Source: Plumapathes pennacea
Lineage: Eukaryota; Cnidaria; Anthozoa; Antipatharia; Myriopathidae
Length of the DNA: 64,000 nt
Direction: 5' to 3'
Assembly: GCA_964036295.1 (NCBI GenBank)
Contig: OZ038465.1
Location: 4,471,167 to 4,535,166, forward strand
The notes below the pieces were generated by a model. The model was not told the DNA's origin, did no database searches, and was given only the letters and a program-made list of their open reading frames with translations. Position 1 is the first letter of the stretch, and each line of letters starts with the position of its first letter. Positions 13,861-25,120 of this stretch are shown here, in pieces. The position numbers were made by a program, and so were the translations under genes.

Positions 13861-14070
13861 ACAGATCTGCCGTTCGCAACTGTTTAAACTGTCTCATTAA
13901 AAATAATACGATCCAAGGTTAAAGCAGCCGGGAACAAAAAAACTGTAGCTAGGCATAATCAAGAAAATCATTTAGTTTAGGACAACAGATCTGCCGTTCG
14001 CAACTGTTTAAACTGTCTCATTAAAAATAATACGATTCAGGGTTAAAGCAGCCAGGAACAAAAAACCGCA
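13861..14070 (+). repeat. Direct duplication, two ~86-bp copies 124 bp apart
   Basis: The unit at 13861-13946 recurs at 13985-14070 with few substitutions and small length changes. Both copies begin ACAGATCTGCCGTTCGC, include CTCATTAAAAATAATACGAT and end near AGCAGCCRGGAACAAAAAA. A segment of about 38 bp separates them. It looks like a recent local duplication in non-coding DNA. Confidence 0.85.
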
Positions 14071-14962
14071 GTTCAGGTTTATTTAGGAATAGTACACGCC
14101 CTAAACTTCTACGTACTGATTGATGCACCTCACAGCTACGGTCGGTTGCTTTTCGTTGCTTTATGCGTTTTTGACTCCCATTAATTTGTTCATTGGCTGA
14201 TACATAACAATCGGTCAACATGTTACTTTCGAAAACAACTGAAACGCTCAATGGAATGCGCTGGAAGCTAACTTTCGTCTGTGGCTGCGGTTTCCCAGCC
14301 AGGAAGTAGACAGTTATTGATATAGGGTTCACTCACGCTATATAATTATATCGTTGTTGCTTCATACGTCTTTTATTTAAAGTTCTAGTTTCGAACTTCC
14401 CTCATAAGCTTTTGAGCATATTTTATGTCTTTAGTTATTCGGTCTCAACAGGGGACTCCTAATATATTATGTATATCCAGTGAATTTTGGAACTCTGCAC
14501 TTATGATCGACTGCATTTTTTGTTGGTTTCTATGAATCAAAGGAACGATGACTTTTTGCTCATGAATGTGCGCTCAGAAATCAAACTACATGACATGCCC
14601 GACTGCATAGTTGTCAATCAACCGCTCACAATACTTTTATGCCGCGTAAACTCATGTTCTCAAGCTGTGGAGTATAAGGGTCCGGGTGCACTAGTAAGTT
14701 TAGTCGAGGATAATAACTCAGCATCGAGAGCATCACGACGGCTTCTTCAATGTTTGGTAGTAACTTGCTGAGATATATTTCTGGTGGCAAGCGCTGTTTG
14801 CACTTCAAATGATGCAAATGTCGATATTAATGTCGTTAAAGTTACGAGTGCGACCGGAGCCTATAAGAAAGTACACGAAACATTAAGATAACATTCAGTG
14901 TATCACATCATAAGTTACTGCAAATTAGAACAGCCCGTTTGAATTGGCTCAAACCTGCATAG

Positions 14963-15229
14963 CCTGCGAAAACAGCAGATTTTCCGCCTGTTGCTTTGCG
15001 AGACCGAAAAATACCGTCTGCGAAACCGAGCCGATAAACGATTTCCGACCAGCAACCAATCAGGAACCACAAAAGAACGGTCTTACCTTTGTCTTACTTC
15101 TTGGTTTTTAAAAGCTAAATTCCGATTGGACAAAGCCTCTGACGTCACGGAAGTCGTTTGTTGGCTCGGCTTCACAGACGGTATTTTTTGGCCTCGTAAA
15201 GCAACAAGCGGAAAATCCGCCTTTTACGA
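14963..15229. mobile_element. Long-hairpin inverted-repeat element (~265 bp)
   Basis: Arms of about 55-60 bp. The left arm contains GATTTTCCGCCTGTTGCTTT and AAAAATACCGTCTG. The right arm carries their inverted copies (AAAGCAACAAGCGGAAAATC, CAGACGGTATTTTTT). Arms end near GAGCC/GGCTC around a non-coding core of about 145 bp. Consistent with a foldback MITE. Confidence 0.75.
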
Positions 15230-15252
15230 ATACCGTTCTTTTCACGCGTGTT

Positions 15253-15408
15253 GCGTAACTTTTCCGAAAACTTGTCGAAACTTTCCGAAAACCTGTCTTA
15301 ACTCTTCTGAAAGCCCATCGTAACTCTTCCGAAAACTTGTCGTAACTTTTCCAAAACTTGTCGTAACTTGTCCGAAAACGTGTCCTAATATTTCCGAAAA
15401 CTTGTAAC
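15253..15408 (+). repeat. Minisatellite of ~22-bp unit, about seven copies
   Basis: The consensus is close to TAACTTTTCCGAAAACTTG followed by TCG. Around seven degenerate copies of 21-22 bp lie head to tail. The array starts within 25 bp of the right end of the neighbouring hairpin element. Confidence 0.8.
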
Positions 15409-16476
15409 TGTCCAGAAATCGGTCTGTCCAGCTGTCATTCAGCTGCAGCAACTTACAGAAATTGGCCGTCATAAAATAAAATGTTGAGATAGTTGGTCAT
15501 AAAAAATCCACTATTTTGAAGGAAATATCACCTGCACTTTTTTTTTTCACCAAAAGATCGAGAAAACTAATCCGGCTTATACTGGAATAGCTTGATCGAG
15601 CTTCAACAACTGGAACCTGGGTGCGAGGTTGTAAGGATCGCCAAAATATTTCCCATTGAAAACTCACCGCTGTTGATAAATTTCTATTGGGCATCCGTGT
15701 TCATATCAACAGTTTGGGGTCCAAAATAAAAATGAAAAAGATTCAGCTAAATCATTGCCAAACATAAATCCGAAATTTCCGCTAGTAAGCTTTCAAAAAT
15801 ATCTTGTATTAACCACCTTTAAATTGAGGACAAAGGCCTAATAGTCATGAGGAATTGTCTTAACACGACGCAGAATTTGATTTGGGTGAAATATACAATC
15901 CAAGCATGTTTGCGATGATCTCTTAATTTCTCTCTCATCACACAAATCATAACATTCTAGCAAAATCGCACGATCAGGTCAGTGATTGGTCGATTGGCTG
16001 TGAAAATGAAAGAGTTTTATCAACAAAACACTGGCTAGTAATTAAGAATGAATAATTTGCCCTGGAGACAGGTGCAGAGATGATAAACGAAAGAAAACCC
16101 GGAAAAGCGACCTAGAATAAATATCTTTTATATATCGCGCGAGAAAGTAAACGAACGTATAAGGAATGGTCTGAAAGTGAGCACAAGTCTCCTGGAGGGG
16201 ATTTTCCAAGGTTGCTTTCTCCGGAATTTTTTTTTTTCTGAAATCAAGGCGTTGACACGACGTCAAAACAGGGGAAAAAAACACTGGCCGCGCCATCGAA
16301 AGTTCACTTTGAGAAGTGGCTCGTATTTTTAACACTTTATTCACACGTGCATGGGAATCACGCTTGATCGAAGAAACAAGGAAATAGTTTGATTCTTTGC
16401 ACCTTCGAGAACTGTCGTCATTTTACTGTTCCCGCGAGAATCTCAACTGGAAATTCCGTAACTGTTGCGCGCCAAA

Positions 16477-19400
16477 ATGAAGGTAACTTTAGATTCCAGC
16501 CCTGACGAAGAAGAGGAACCTCTTTTTAACATGGAAGACATGGAGACAAAACCAAAGGAGGTCTCGTTGTGGAAGCAATTTACGAACGCCATGAAAGAAC
16601 TCACGGCGGACCGAGCGAGCTTCAAGGCAACGCTCTGCTATTGCGGCGTGTTCCTCGTCTTCGGAATGTCTGACGAAGTTTTAGGGCCGACATTGCTCGA
16701 ACTGAAGTGCTTAACAGGAAAGTCGTTGACTCTCATGAGCCTGGTGTTTTTCGTTCACGACTTATGCAACGTGTTCGGGTCGACTTCAGGTGGTTTTCTT
16801 GTGGATAGGTAAGATGTATCTATGAAGGAATTTCAAGCTCGAGTAATTTGAGTGTGAAGGAACTTTAACCGAGTGTTTTCATATTCATTCTCCTTCATAT
16901 CTACTAATGTGTGGTTTTGCTGAAGCAATTGTCATTTCTCCCGCAAGTGGGAACTTTTTTCAACTCTAATATTTATTTTTCTTAACTGGTATATGGAACT
17001 ACTCGACGTGTTATATAATTCTACGGCCCAAATTTAAAGTATTTCTAAATTTATTATCACTGTCTAAAGAAAGTATCTTAAAAATCGAGATTACAACAGT
17101 AAACTTGCTTACAACCCATAGTTATAGATTTTAAGGACATCTTATTGAATCCATAAGAATTTACCGCGAATGTGTCATAAACAGTAGGAATGTGGATAAT
17201 TCAACTCCACTTTAAAACAACAAAAAAGTAAACACTTATAACCGAGTGCTTAAACTAAGCTGCGGACATCTGGTAAAAAAAAATCAGGTTTGCCATTGTT
17301 TTCAACCTGAAATAACGATGATTGTCGTGAATGTGAAAACACAGATTTAGAAAATTCGACTAATCTATAGTGGTTTCATTTTATACCAAGATGTTTAAAA
17401 AATTTTATTAAATTCATGAACATTTTAAAACTCGACTTCTATGGGAGAGAGTAGATTGTACAAATGCGAAATGTACGACATGCGAGTGAACCGACTCTCG
17501 AATCATCAGATTACTATCTCTCCAAAAAGTTCTTCGATTGATGATTAAAAATTTACTATTTCTGGAGAGTTGACCCTGGGAGTGAAATCACAAAAAATCC
17601 CTGTGAGTCACAAAAAAAATCTTCCTTCTTTTTTAAATAATAAGAAAAAATTACGAAGGAAGAGTGAATGTTTCACCGTCACAGCGCATTGATAGCATTC
17701 TGCTAATAAGTCGAACAAATTCATTTTGTCTCACACTGTTAGTTATTTTTTCCCAACAGAGATTCAAATAATTACTCCTTTAATTTTTTTTAGACGCTGT
17801 TTCGTGAATGATTCTTTACGAATGGTTCTAGTTCTTCAGGAAGCACTACATTACTTACTAAATAATGAAACTAGAGAAGTACAGTATGAAAAAGGCGACG
17901 TACGGTGAAGATTTGCGATCCAAAGGAAAACATCTCTTGTGGCAAATTTGAATGATAAAGCGAGATAAATGAAACTCTTCTATTATTAATATATTTTTAG
18001 TTTTATGTTAATGTAAGGTCACACGATTATCTCAAAGGACTTTCAAATTTTTTGTTTGTTCGAATACCAAATTGTTTCGAGACGAACCCAGATTTTCAAC
18101 ACTTCCCACTCGCACCAAATAGCTCTATCCACTTTGTATGCGTGTTACAACTGAAAACACAATAGTCCCTGTTAAGGAGGCCATGTCTTATTCATTCTGA
18201 CAGTTCTAAATATTAAAGGAATCCCGGAAACTATATTGTCATAGTCCATCAAACAATTTTTAAACATTAAAATGTTTCTCAAATTAAGCTTAGCATTGCA
18301 ATAACAATTTGGTAGAAAGTCATGTATCTTGGAATCTCCTCATAGTGCTGCCGCTGAATAGGATCATGCGCAATAGGATACTATGCATGACGTCAGCAGT
18401 TCGTTTCTCCTTTGTACACAGGTTCAATGTGAACATGTTGCTCGCGGTCTCGCTTGGTGTGAGCGCTGTCTGTATCATTGCCATTCCCCTTTGTCACATC
18501 TACGGGCTAATGCTAATTTTGGCAGGCATTTTTGGGGGATGCTTCGGTGCGACAGATACATTTACAACCGTTCAACTGATCCGCATGTACGGGAAAAAGG
18601 TAATACAGTACACTGTTTAGAGGAGAATAGTTGTTACATTTTGATGCCTGACAATGATAGACTCCAAGTTTCCCCTTACAGATTATAGTCAGCAACACAA
18701 CACGTACAATTTCCTCCTGTCAGATTTGGAAAGTTTGGATATTTGCCATAGTTTCTAAATGTAGTGAAACAGAAGCAATTGTTATTTCTGTGTTCAGATT
18801 GTAACCTGACTGGTTTCAGGTATGCGGGTTTTGAAGAGGGGTGAAATGTGATACTATTGCGATAATGCACTCTAAGATGGCATAGTTATTCTTTTGTTTC
18901 CAAGACTATTGTTCAGTGCCAATTTTGTACTACATGTTTTTTTTAACAACCTCAATGTTTCCCTAATACGCAGGTGATTATAAGTTTGATTTCGTTTTTG
19001 TTGTTATCTTTCAGGTTGCACCCTTCCTGCAGGTAAAAATGTTATTTTGTCTCTCACATTCCTCCTTTTCCTCGTCCGTGTTCTTCCTTTCCCTCGTCCG
19101 TGTTCCTCCTTTTTCTCCTCTGTGTCCCTGTTCCTCCTTCTTCATAACGTCCTCTTCAGTCTTTTTCTAACGCGCACAGTATCAGCGATTACTGACAACC
19201 GCTGTTCTCTCTCGTCAGGCACTTCACTTCTCTTATGGCGTTGGAGGTTTTTTAAGTCCTCTCATAGCTCGGCCATTCCTCAGACAGAAATGCGTCATCG
19301 TTGTCAACTACACGACAATTATCGACGAATGGCCATACGCAAACTCGACCAGCGGTCTCGACAACACGTCTCGCGTGGTCAACACGCAAGAGCACGAGCA

Positions 19401-22400
19401 CCGGGACACGCATGTCCGCTGGGCATATTGGATCGTCGCCCTCTTACACGTGAGTTTTAACTGATGCGCATGCGCACTAGATGTATGACGGTAACACCCT
19501 GGCTTTTGGCTTTTGAATGAACAGTTCAAAGGAAACGCACTCATAGCTACGGGTACAGTCACTAAAACAACGATGCCGAGTTGTTTGAAATCAAAATGTG
19601 TTCACCGGAAGTGTCAAATTCTCCCCAGGTGGGAGGGGTCCGACGCAACGGTTGCAAGCGAGTGCTTGAAATTTACAAGTGCGTGCGTATTTGTATTTGC
19701 CCCAAACAAAATAAATAAAAAACAAAAACAAATAAAGCAAACCTTCTACTACTAACTCCAAACAGTAGTTCACAACCATCTGGAAAGACAATTAAACGTA
19801 AGCTCCCCAAATTCACACGGTTTGACAACAGGGAAAAGTGAAATTCATCGGTCAGAATCATTTCACTTATTAAAATGATGAATCTGTGCCCTTAGAAGCC
19901 GGAATCCGGGTCCAAAGTTAGCAAAGAAGCGTGTTGCCAAAATTCGCTACTGAACAACGCTTTGATGACAATAATTAGAATCAGAGAAATACTGATACGT
20001 GAATTTTTTCCGGGCTATCTTTAAATTAACTGCTTAAATTGTTCATAATTACGAAGATCATTTTCATTCTCTGTCATATAAATGTCCCTTCTGCCTATAG
20101 ACTCACCTGAGTTAACCTGGTGTATAACGTGGGTTCTGTTCTGTAATGATTCGAACGATCCTCAAGTGCCAAATGTTTTCCATTTCTTCAGTCAGAGATG
20201 CGATTTTTGCACATTTACATTGCTGACCCATCAGGATACGGTGCTCCTGCATATTCGGCTCTGTCTTTGCAGTCATCGAGCAAATTTCCACATCGACTCC
20301 TCACGGCCGCCATGTTTGTTACATATACAGCAGGCTCTCTGTGTGGAGTGAGACTGGTAAACAACATTGAAATGGCTGACAAAATAGTCCGCAGCAGCGC
20401 CAGAATATTAAAGAGAAAGGGATCACCAACAGAACTTTATCACGCTAATTACAGCTTATAGAAGGCTTGGCCAAATACAAAAATAGGACACACCATTGAA
20501 AGGAGCATAGCAAAATTAATCAATGCACGAATACCTCAGGGGCGCAAACCTTTCGCGAAGTGCCGCTATGTTAAATTAAAAACTGTAGTTTTTACAGGCA
20601 ACATTGATGTCAAGTCAGTTCTGCCATACAAAACCTTAAGTTACAGTTTTAAAAATAGCGGCGCAACGCGACATTTTGGTTTATGACTCTGAAAAAATGT
20701 GCATTGACTACATTGCCTTTACTCAGTCCAGTCGGCCAAGCTTTATACGCATCATTACCGTGATAAGGTCTATACTATTGCCCAAAACAAACTTTATATT
20801 GTGTGAGCGCGGTAACGCAGTGTCACGATATGACCATCCTCTTCCAAAATATATAACAAGCAACTCAAGGTGCCGTTTAAATTATTTTAAGTTTTCGGTA
20901 GGGTTATTCTAATCATCCTTTACAACCAGTTTGGGTTAGTTTGATCTGTTAATTAATAACTTTTCAGCTTCGGCTTCTGTGTTATGGACAAATCTGGGAA
21001 ATATAGTTCTGCTTTTTCTTGCTTTCTTTCTTTTTTCTCAACAGCTACCTATTGTCTTTGGTTTGATGTGGTTGTTATTTACTCGTAAGCTGGAAAAAAT
21101 TCGTGGAGCTCACAATATTCAAGAATGCCAAATGTACACAGAAAAACTGAGCACTGCAGGTGCGTGTCCAGCATGCAAGGGGGAGGGAAAATAGCCTGGG
21201 AACGAGAGGATACGTGTCTAGACGTTTACTTTTGTGACACATCATTAGGTCCCTTAGCTTACAATCAATATAATTATGGGGAGTTTACAAATTTTAAAAC
21301 TTTCGTTGTCCATTTGCCCCATTTGATGTTGGTTCTAAGGCATTTCGATGTCTTTTTTTTTTTACCTCTGTGACTGTGCCACAAATCCAAGCCTGAATTT
21401 TGTTCCGAATACGAAAAAAAAAAAAAAAAAGAAGAAAAAAAGAAAAAAGGGAATAATCGGTAAGTAGCACAGTTAGGCCAAAAGAAACTAAACTTCGTCT
21501 TCGTCAAGGAAGCAGACAATTAAATAGACAAAAAGGAGAGATTGGGAAAGCATTATGTACTTTTAATCACGATATTTCATCAATACCAATCCTGTTTAGG
21601 CTATAACCACCATATAGTAGCGCTTTACCTAAATGGACAACAATCTTTGCTACGTGTGTTTGGAGAGGACCAGAAACCCAAGGTCATCGCCGTCACTGTG
21701 TTGACGTCACTCATACTGCTGCTCTACGACGGGCTCATGGTAAGCGCGTATCACATATAATTTATACCGCATTTCAAGAATGCCAACCGTCAACAAGGTT
21801 TCAGTGGTAAATTCTAGGTTTTTTCTTGGATTGTGTCCCTCGATTGATTGGAAGGTACCAGCTGGAACTATCACTGCGATTCGATCTTTACAGCTTACTG
21901 GGGAAGACAGTTGCAAGCTACATCCACAACCAATCAGCTAAAGGTTGAAAGTATTTCAAAACTCTCATTGCCATTTTGGCCCATACAGTGTTGTTTCCAG
22001 TCCTCCGAGGCCAGCACGAAGATGGACGTGCGGCGAGTGGTTCACATGACTTGAACTGTCTTTTTTCTCTTTACCAGGCCACATTCGGTGCCTATGTGTA
22101 CTCGTACGCCGTCAAAGGAGCGGTTCACCTCAATCCAAGTCACGCTGCTGCACTCAACTCTCTATTTTGGGTCAGTAAACTTCGTGTCAAAGGAACTGAA
22201 TTCTAGTCAAACTAATAGTTCTCTAATTCTGTGCTTGTGCTTGCATTACTCGTGTGCCAACCTGCCTTTATGCTGAGTGATAGTTGTATAACTAGCTTAC
22301 AGCAAAGTTACCACCCTATCGTCCAGTTTTCTAATGACCAAAACTAAAAGTAATGTCACCACTATAGCGTCCGTACCGCATGAACCCACTTTCCCGGTTT

Positions 22401-23861
22401 GCGCCCTAGCACTAGAGTTTATATATAAATTTAATTCACGGACTAACTGATCTGGGTCTAACATAATGTATGCTCTAATATACCTGCAGGGTGCGTTATC
22501 TCTGGGCAGATTTATATCAATACCTATCGCTGTCTACACTCCTCCTCCTCGAATGATGATGATCAGCTTGGTAAGATTTGACTCCTGTTGCAAGATGGCT
22601 ACAAATGATATTAATATATAACGGGAATTGATTGAGAGCCTTCATTTGAGTGATGGACCATTTAGCTCACAGGTTATACATTATTTTATGCCGTCAAGGC
22701 CAAGTTCTCAAAGAAAATTACTTTCGATTCTTCTCGTTGTGTAAACTAAACTTCACTTAGGTATCGTTAAGAGCGGCGTCGGGTGAGAGGTTTACTGATA
22801 TATTTATTTCAGTACAAAGTCTGTTCACCACTTCTTTCGTTAATTTTTTATTTATTTATTTTTTGTTTGCTATTCTAAGCGCAATTCTATCCGTGTCGGT
22901 TAGGTTGGGTGTTTATCGTCCACTCTGTTTATGCTGATCTTCGAGGAAAGCGAAGGAGTGCTTTGGCTGGGCACAGCGGGCGCCGGCCTGTTCATGAGCA
23001 ATGTCTTTCCGACATGCATCGCACTCGCAGAGTACTACATAGACATGACAGGTGTGTAAAAATTACCTATCTGGCCGGATGGAGATGGGATAAAAGTCAA
23101 TCTCTAAGATCCCGCAAAATTTCTTTGAATTTCTTTGACTGAACCTTGTGAACAGTGGCTTGTAGTACAGTATATTGATTGATTGCAGGTCCTGTGACGA
23201 GTATCATGATTGTGAGCGCCGCATTGGGAGAACTAATCTTACCACTCATAGTTGGCCAGGTAAGTGACGACAGCAAATAAGCATGAACTAGGTTGCTGCA
23301 CTTCACGTGCAGTAGCTTAACTTGCACAACAGAAAAGCAACCAACGCAGAAATGAATGTGGCTGCTAGTGTTCTTCCAAACACAAGAGACATTTTTGCAC
23401 GACATATTTCTCAGTTCGATGTCCTAACTAGCAAGTCGACCGGCATTTTTTTTTTCTTTTTAAGTCGAGCGGCATTCCTCGAGTGTTGCTAAACTCGTTT
23501 CTGAATCGACCCCGCAGGTTTTTGAGAGACTTGGGACAGTCAGTTTCCTGGCCATCGCATTCAGCGCATGCCTACTAGCTTTGCTGATCTTCCTTCTACT
23601 GCGAACCGTGGAGGAGACAGAGAAAGGTTCGTCTGCAGGAAACAGCACAATTTCAACACATACAAGCACACACGCACGACTAACAACATGCTGTGTTTTC
23701 CCTCAGACTGGCTCGGCTTCTTTTGGTTTGTTTGGTGTGCACAGGCGCCAGCTTCCGCAAACGGCCCTGGTTACGAGACCTCTCCGCCAGAACCGGCCGC
23801 TACCGTGGAGACTGGGACTATGCCTAACTTTGAAACAATGGAGTTCACTGTGCAGGGATAG
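16477..23861 (+). CDS. MFSD4: MFSD4-family major facilitator transporter, 12 coding exons
   Basis: Exons 16477-16808, 18422-18599, 19015-19032, 19219-19449, 21045-21159, 21666-21739, 22078-22170, 22490-22570, 22904-23051, 23189-23259, 23518-23626, 23707-23861; all GT-AG, phase kept, 534 residues. A 12-helix transporter of the group holding MFSD4A (orphan) and MFSD4B/NaGLT1 (Na+-coupled glucose uptake); substrate here is inferred only by family. Helix 1 (VFLVFGMSDEVLGPTLLEL) and the loop 2-3 MFS signature GGFLVDR at residues 105-111 are in exon 1. The family motif ALHFSYGVGGFLSPLIA opens exon 4. A soluble loop with NST and NTS sites follows, probably extracellular. Exons 7-8 carry GAYVYSYAVKGAVHL and LGRFISIPIAV, both typical of MFSD4. 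Exon 3 is only 18 nt. The 3' end has two usable acceptors (23707 or 23745) giving different tails. The ATG at 16477 is chosen because the frame upstream lacks another ATG. Confidence 0.88.
19015..19032 (+). other. MFSD4: 18-nt in-frame microexon of the MFSD4-like gene
   Basis: Encodes VAPFLQ, bounded by a TTTCAG acceptor and a GTAAAA donor. It joins RMYGKK of exon 2 to ALHFSYGV of exon 4, rebuilding the family's helix 4-5 region. Skipping it would delete six residues without a frameshift. Confidence 0.75.
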
Positions 23862-25120
23862 TGAATTGGACCGAGAGCATGAACGCTGCTTCTAGTTTTG
23901 TAGCTGCACGGCGTCCCTTCAGCTTAGTATCTTGAGATTGATGGTGAAGTTAAACTATACTTCAAACCAAAGCTTAGTGTTGCTTATTGCTAGGTGAAAT
24001 ATGTGCCAAATTGTAGGGTGTAAGATTGCAGCTTGGGAACTCTATAGATCCCTTTTTTCTGACATTACAATTTTCTAAAGCACGGGATTAATCATAATTT
24101 ATAGTTATCAGCAACAGTAGGCACCATAAATAAATTCCACTTTTATCCGAACTAAATTACCCATATTGACGGTATTGATCGACACAGTTACATAAATTCC
24201 AAAATTACAACACTCTTCGTATCTCCAACGTTAACGTATCTTAATTTGTGCCTCGGGAAAGTCCTCCTAATATGAGTTTCTTTTTCACAACATTGTAACG
24301 ACTTCCTAATGTCAAAGCAATATCAATAGAAATTTTAAGCTTTTATAGGGAAGTGTTCTTCAAAGAGTCACTGCTCTAGAATGTGTACCTACACTAGATG
24401 TATCTGAAGAAATAATTGTTCTCCCTAGTTAGAGTTTTACAAGTTAAACAAGTAAAAAGTTAGCGAGAAAGCTGTACAAAGTTGCAAATATGTGTTACTG
24501 GGATATAGAAGGACGTAATAAAGACACTGGATGGTGGTGCTGTGTGATTTGGTACAGTAGAAAAAGGAAAAATAACTGACCGCATCCTCAAAGAAAAAAC
24601 AACAACAAAACAGTAACAGACGCTTAATAGAACGCAGAAAAAGACAAGAAGAAAGAGATCAGGAAGGTAAGCGGGGTACTGTGAACAAGCTGGGCAAAAC
24701 CCATTTTCAATTCACCAACATTTATTGCACTATACTATTGTACTATCTCACCTTTCTTGTGGCTGAACCATGTGCACTAGCAGTAAGACAGGCAAAGTGG
24801 CAATTTTTTTCCTGAAGTTAATTTTACCTAATCATAATGAAAGATGACCTAGTCAATGAATGTGAATGAATGTGAATGTTAACAAATCGTACTTGCACAA
24901 TCAAAGCAACTTCTTGACATTTTCCTATTCTACTGTCAGTGTCATTATTGCTTCTTTGAAATATTGTTACGGTAATCTGCACCTGAGGTAGTCAAGGTAA
25001 CCTATTCTATAATTATATAGTTTGACAGCACGAATGACAAATGATAACACTAAAATGAGAAACTATCGCATTCTACATCTTACGATCACACAATAGTCAT
25101 TAATTCTTGACAGACCTCTT
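23862..25120. other. Tail-to-tail intergenic gap between MFSD4-like gene and TMEM43
   Basis: No coding sequence supported. It probably holds the 3' UTRs of both convergent genes. One AATAAA on the plus strand lies at 24517-24522. No terminal inverted repeat or tandem array was noticed. Confidence 0.5.
24517..24522 (+). terminator. Candidate polyadenylation signal of MFSD4-like gene
   Basis: Canonical AATAAA about 655 bp past the stop codon, followed by GT-rich sequence within 40 bp (GATGGTGGTGCTGTGTG). Motif match only; nearer weak variants were not assessed. Confidence 0.4.

Larger units (their letters stand above)
6585..16476. other. 9.9-kb gene-poor intergenic region
   Basis: No coding gene can be supported on either strand; open frames are all under about 115 codons with no recognisable domain and no phase-consistent exon chains. 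The region separates the ETS start (minus) from the MFSD4 start (plus), so it probably contains both promoters. It holds several inverted-repeat elements (9644-9854, 9924-10050, 14963-15229), a direct duplication (13861-14070) and a minisatellite (15253-15408), listed separately. Confidence 0.5.

Noticed and set aside
20082..20461. Two overlapping ORFs inside the MFSD4-like gene
   Set aside because: Exons 4 and 5 join in phase and match the family without any added exon here.
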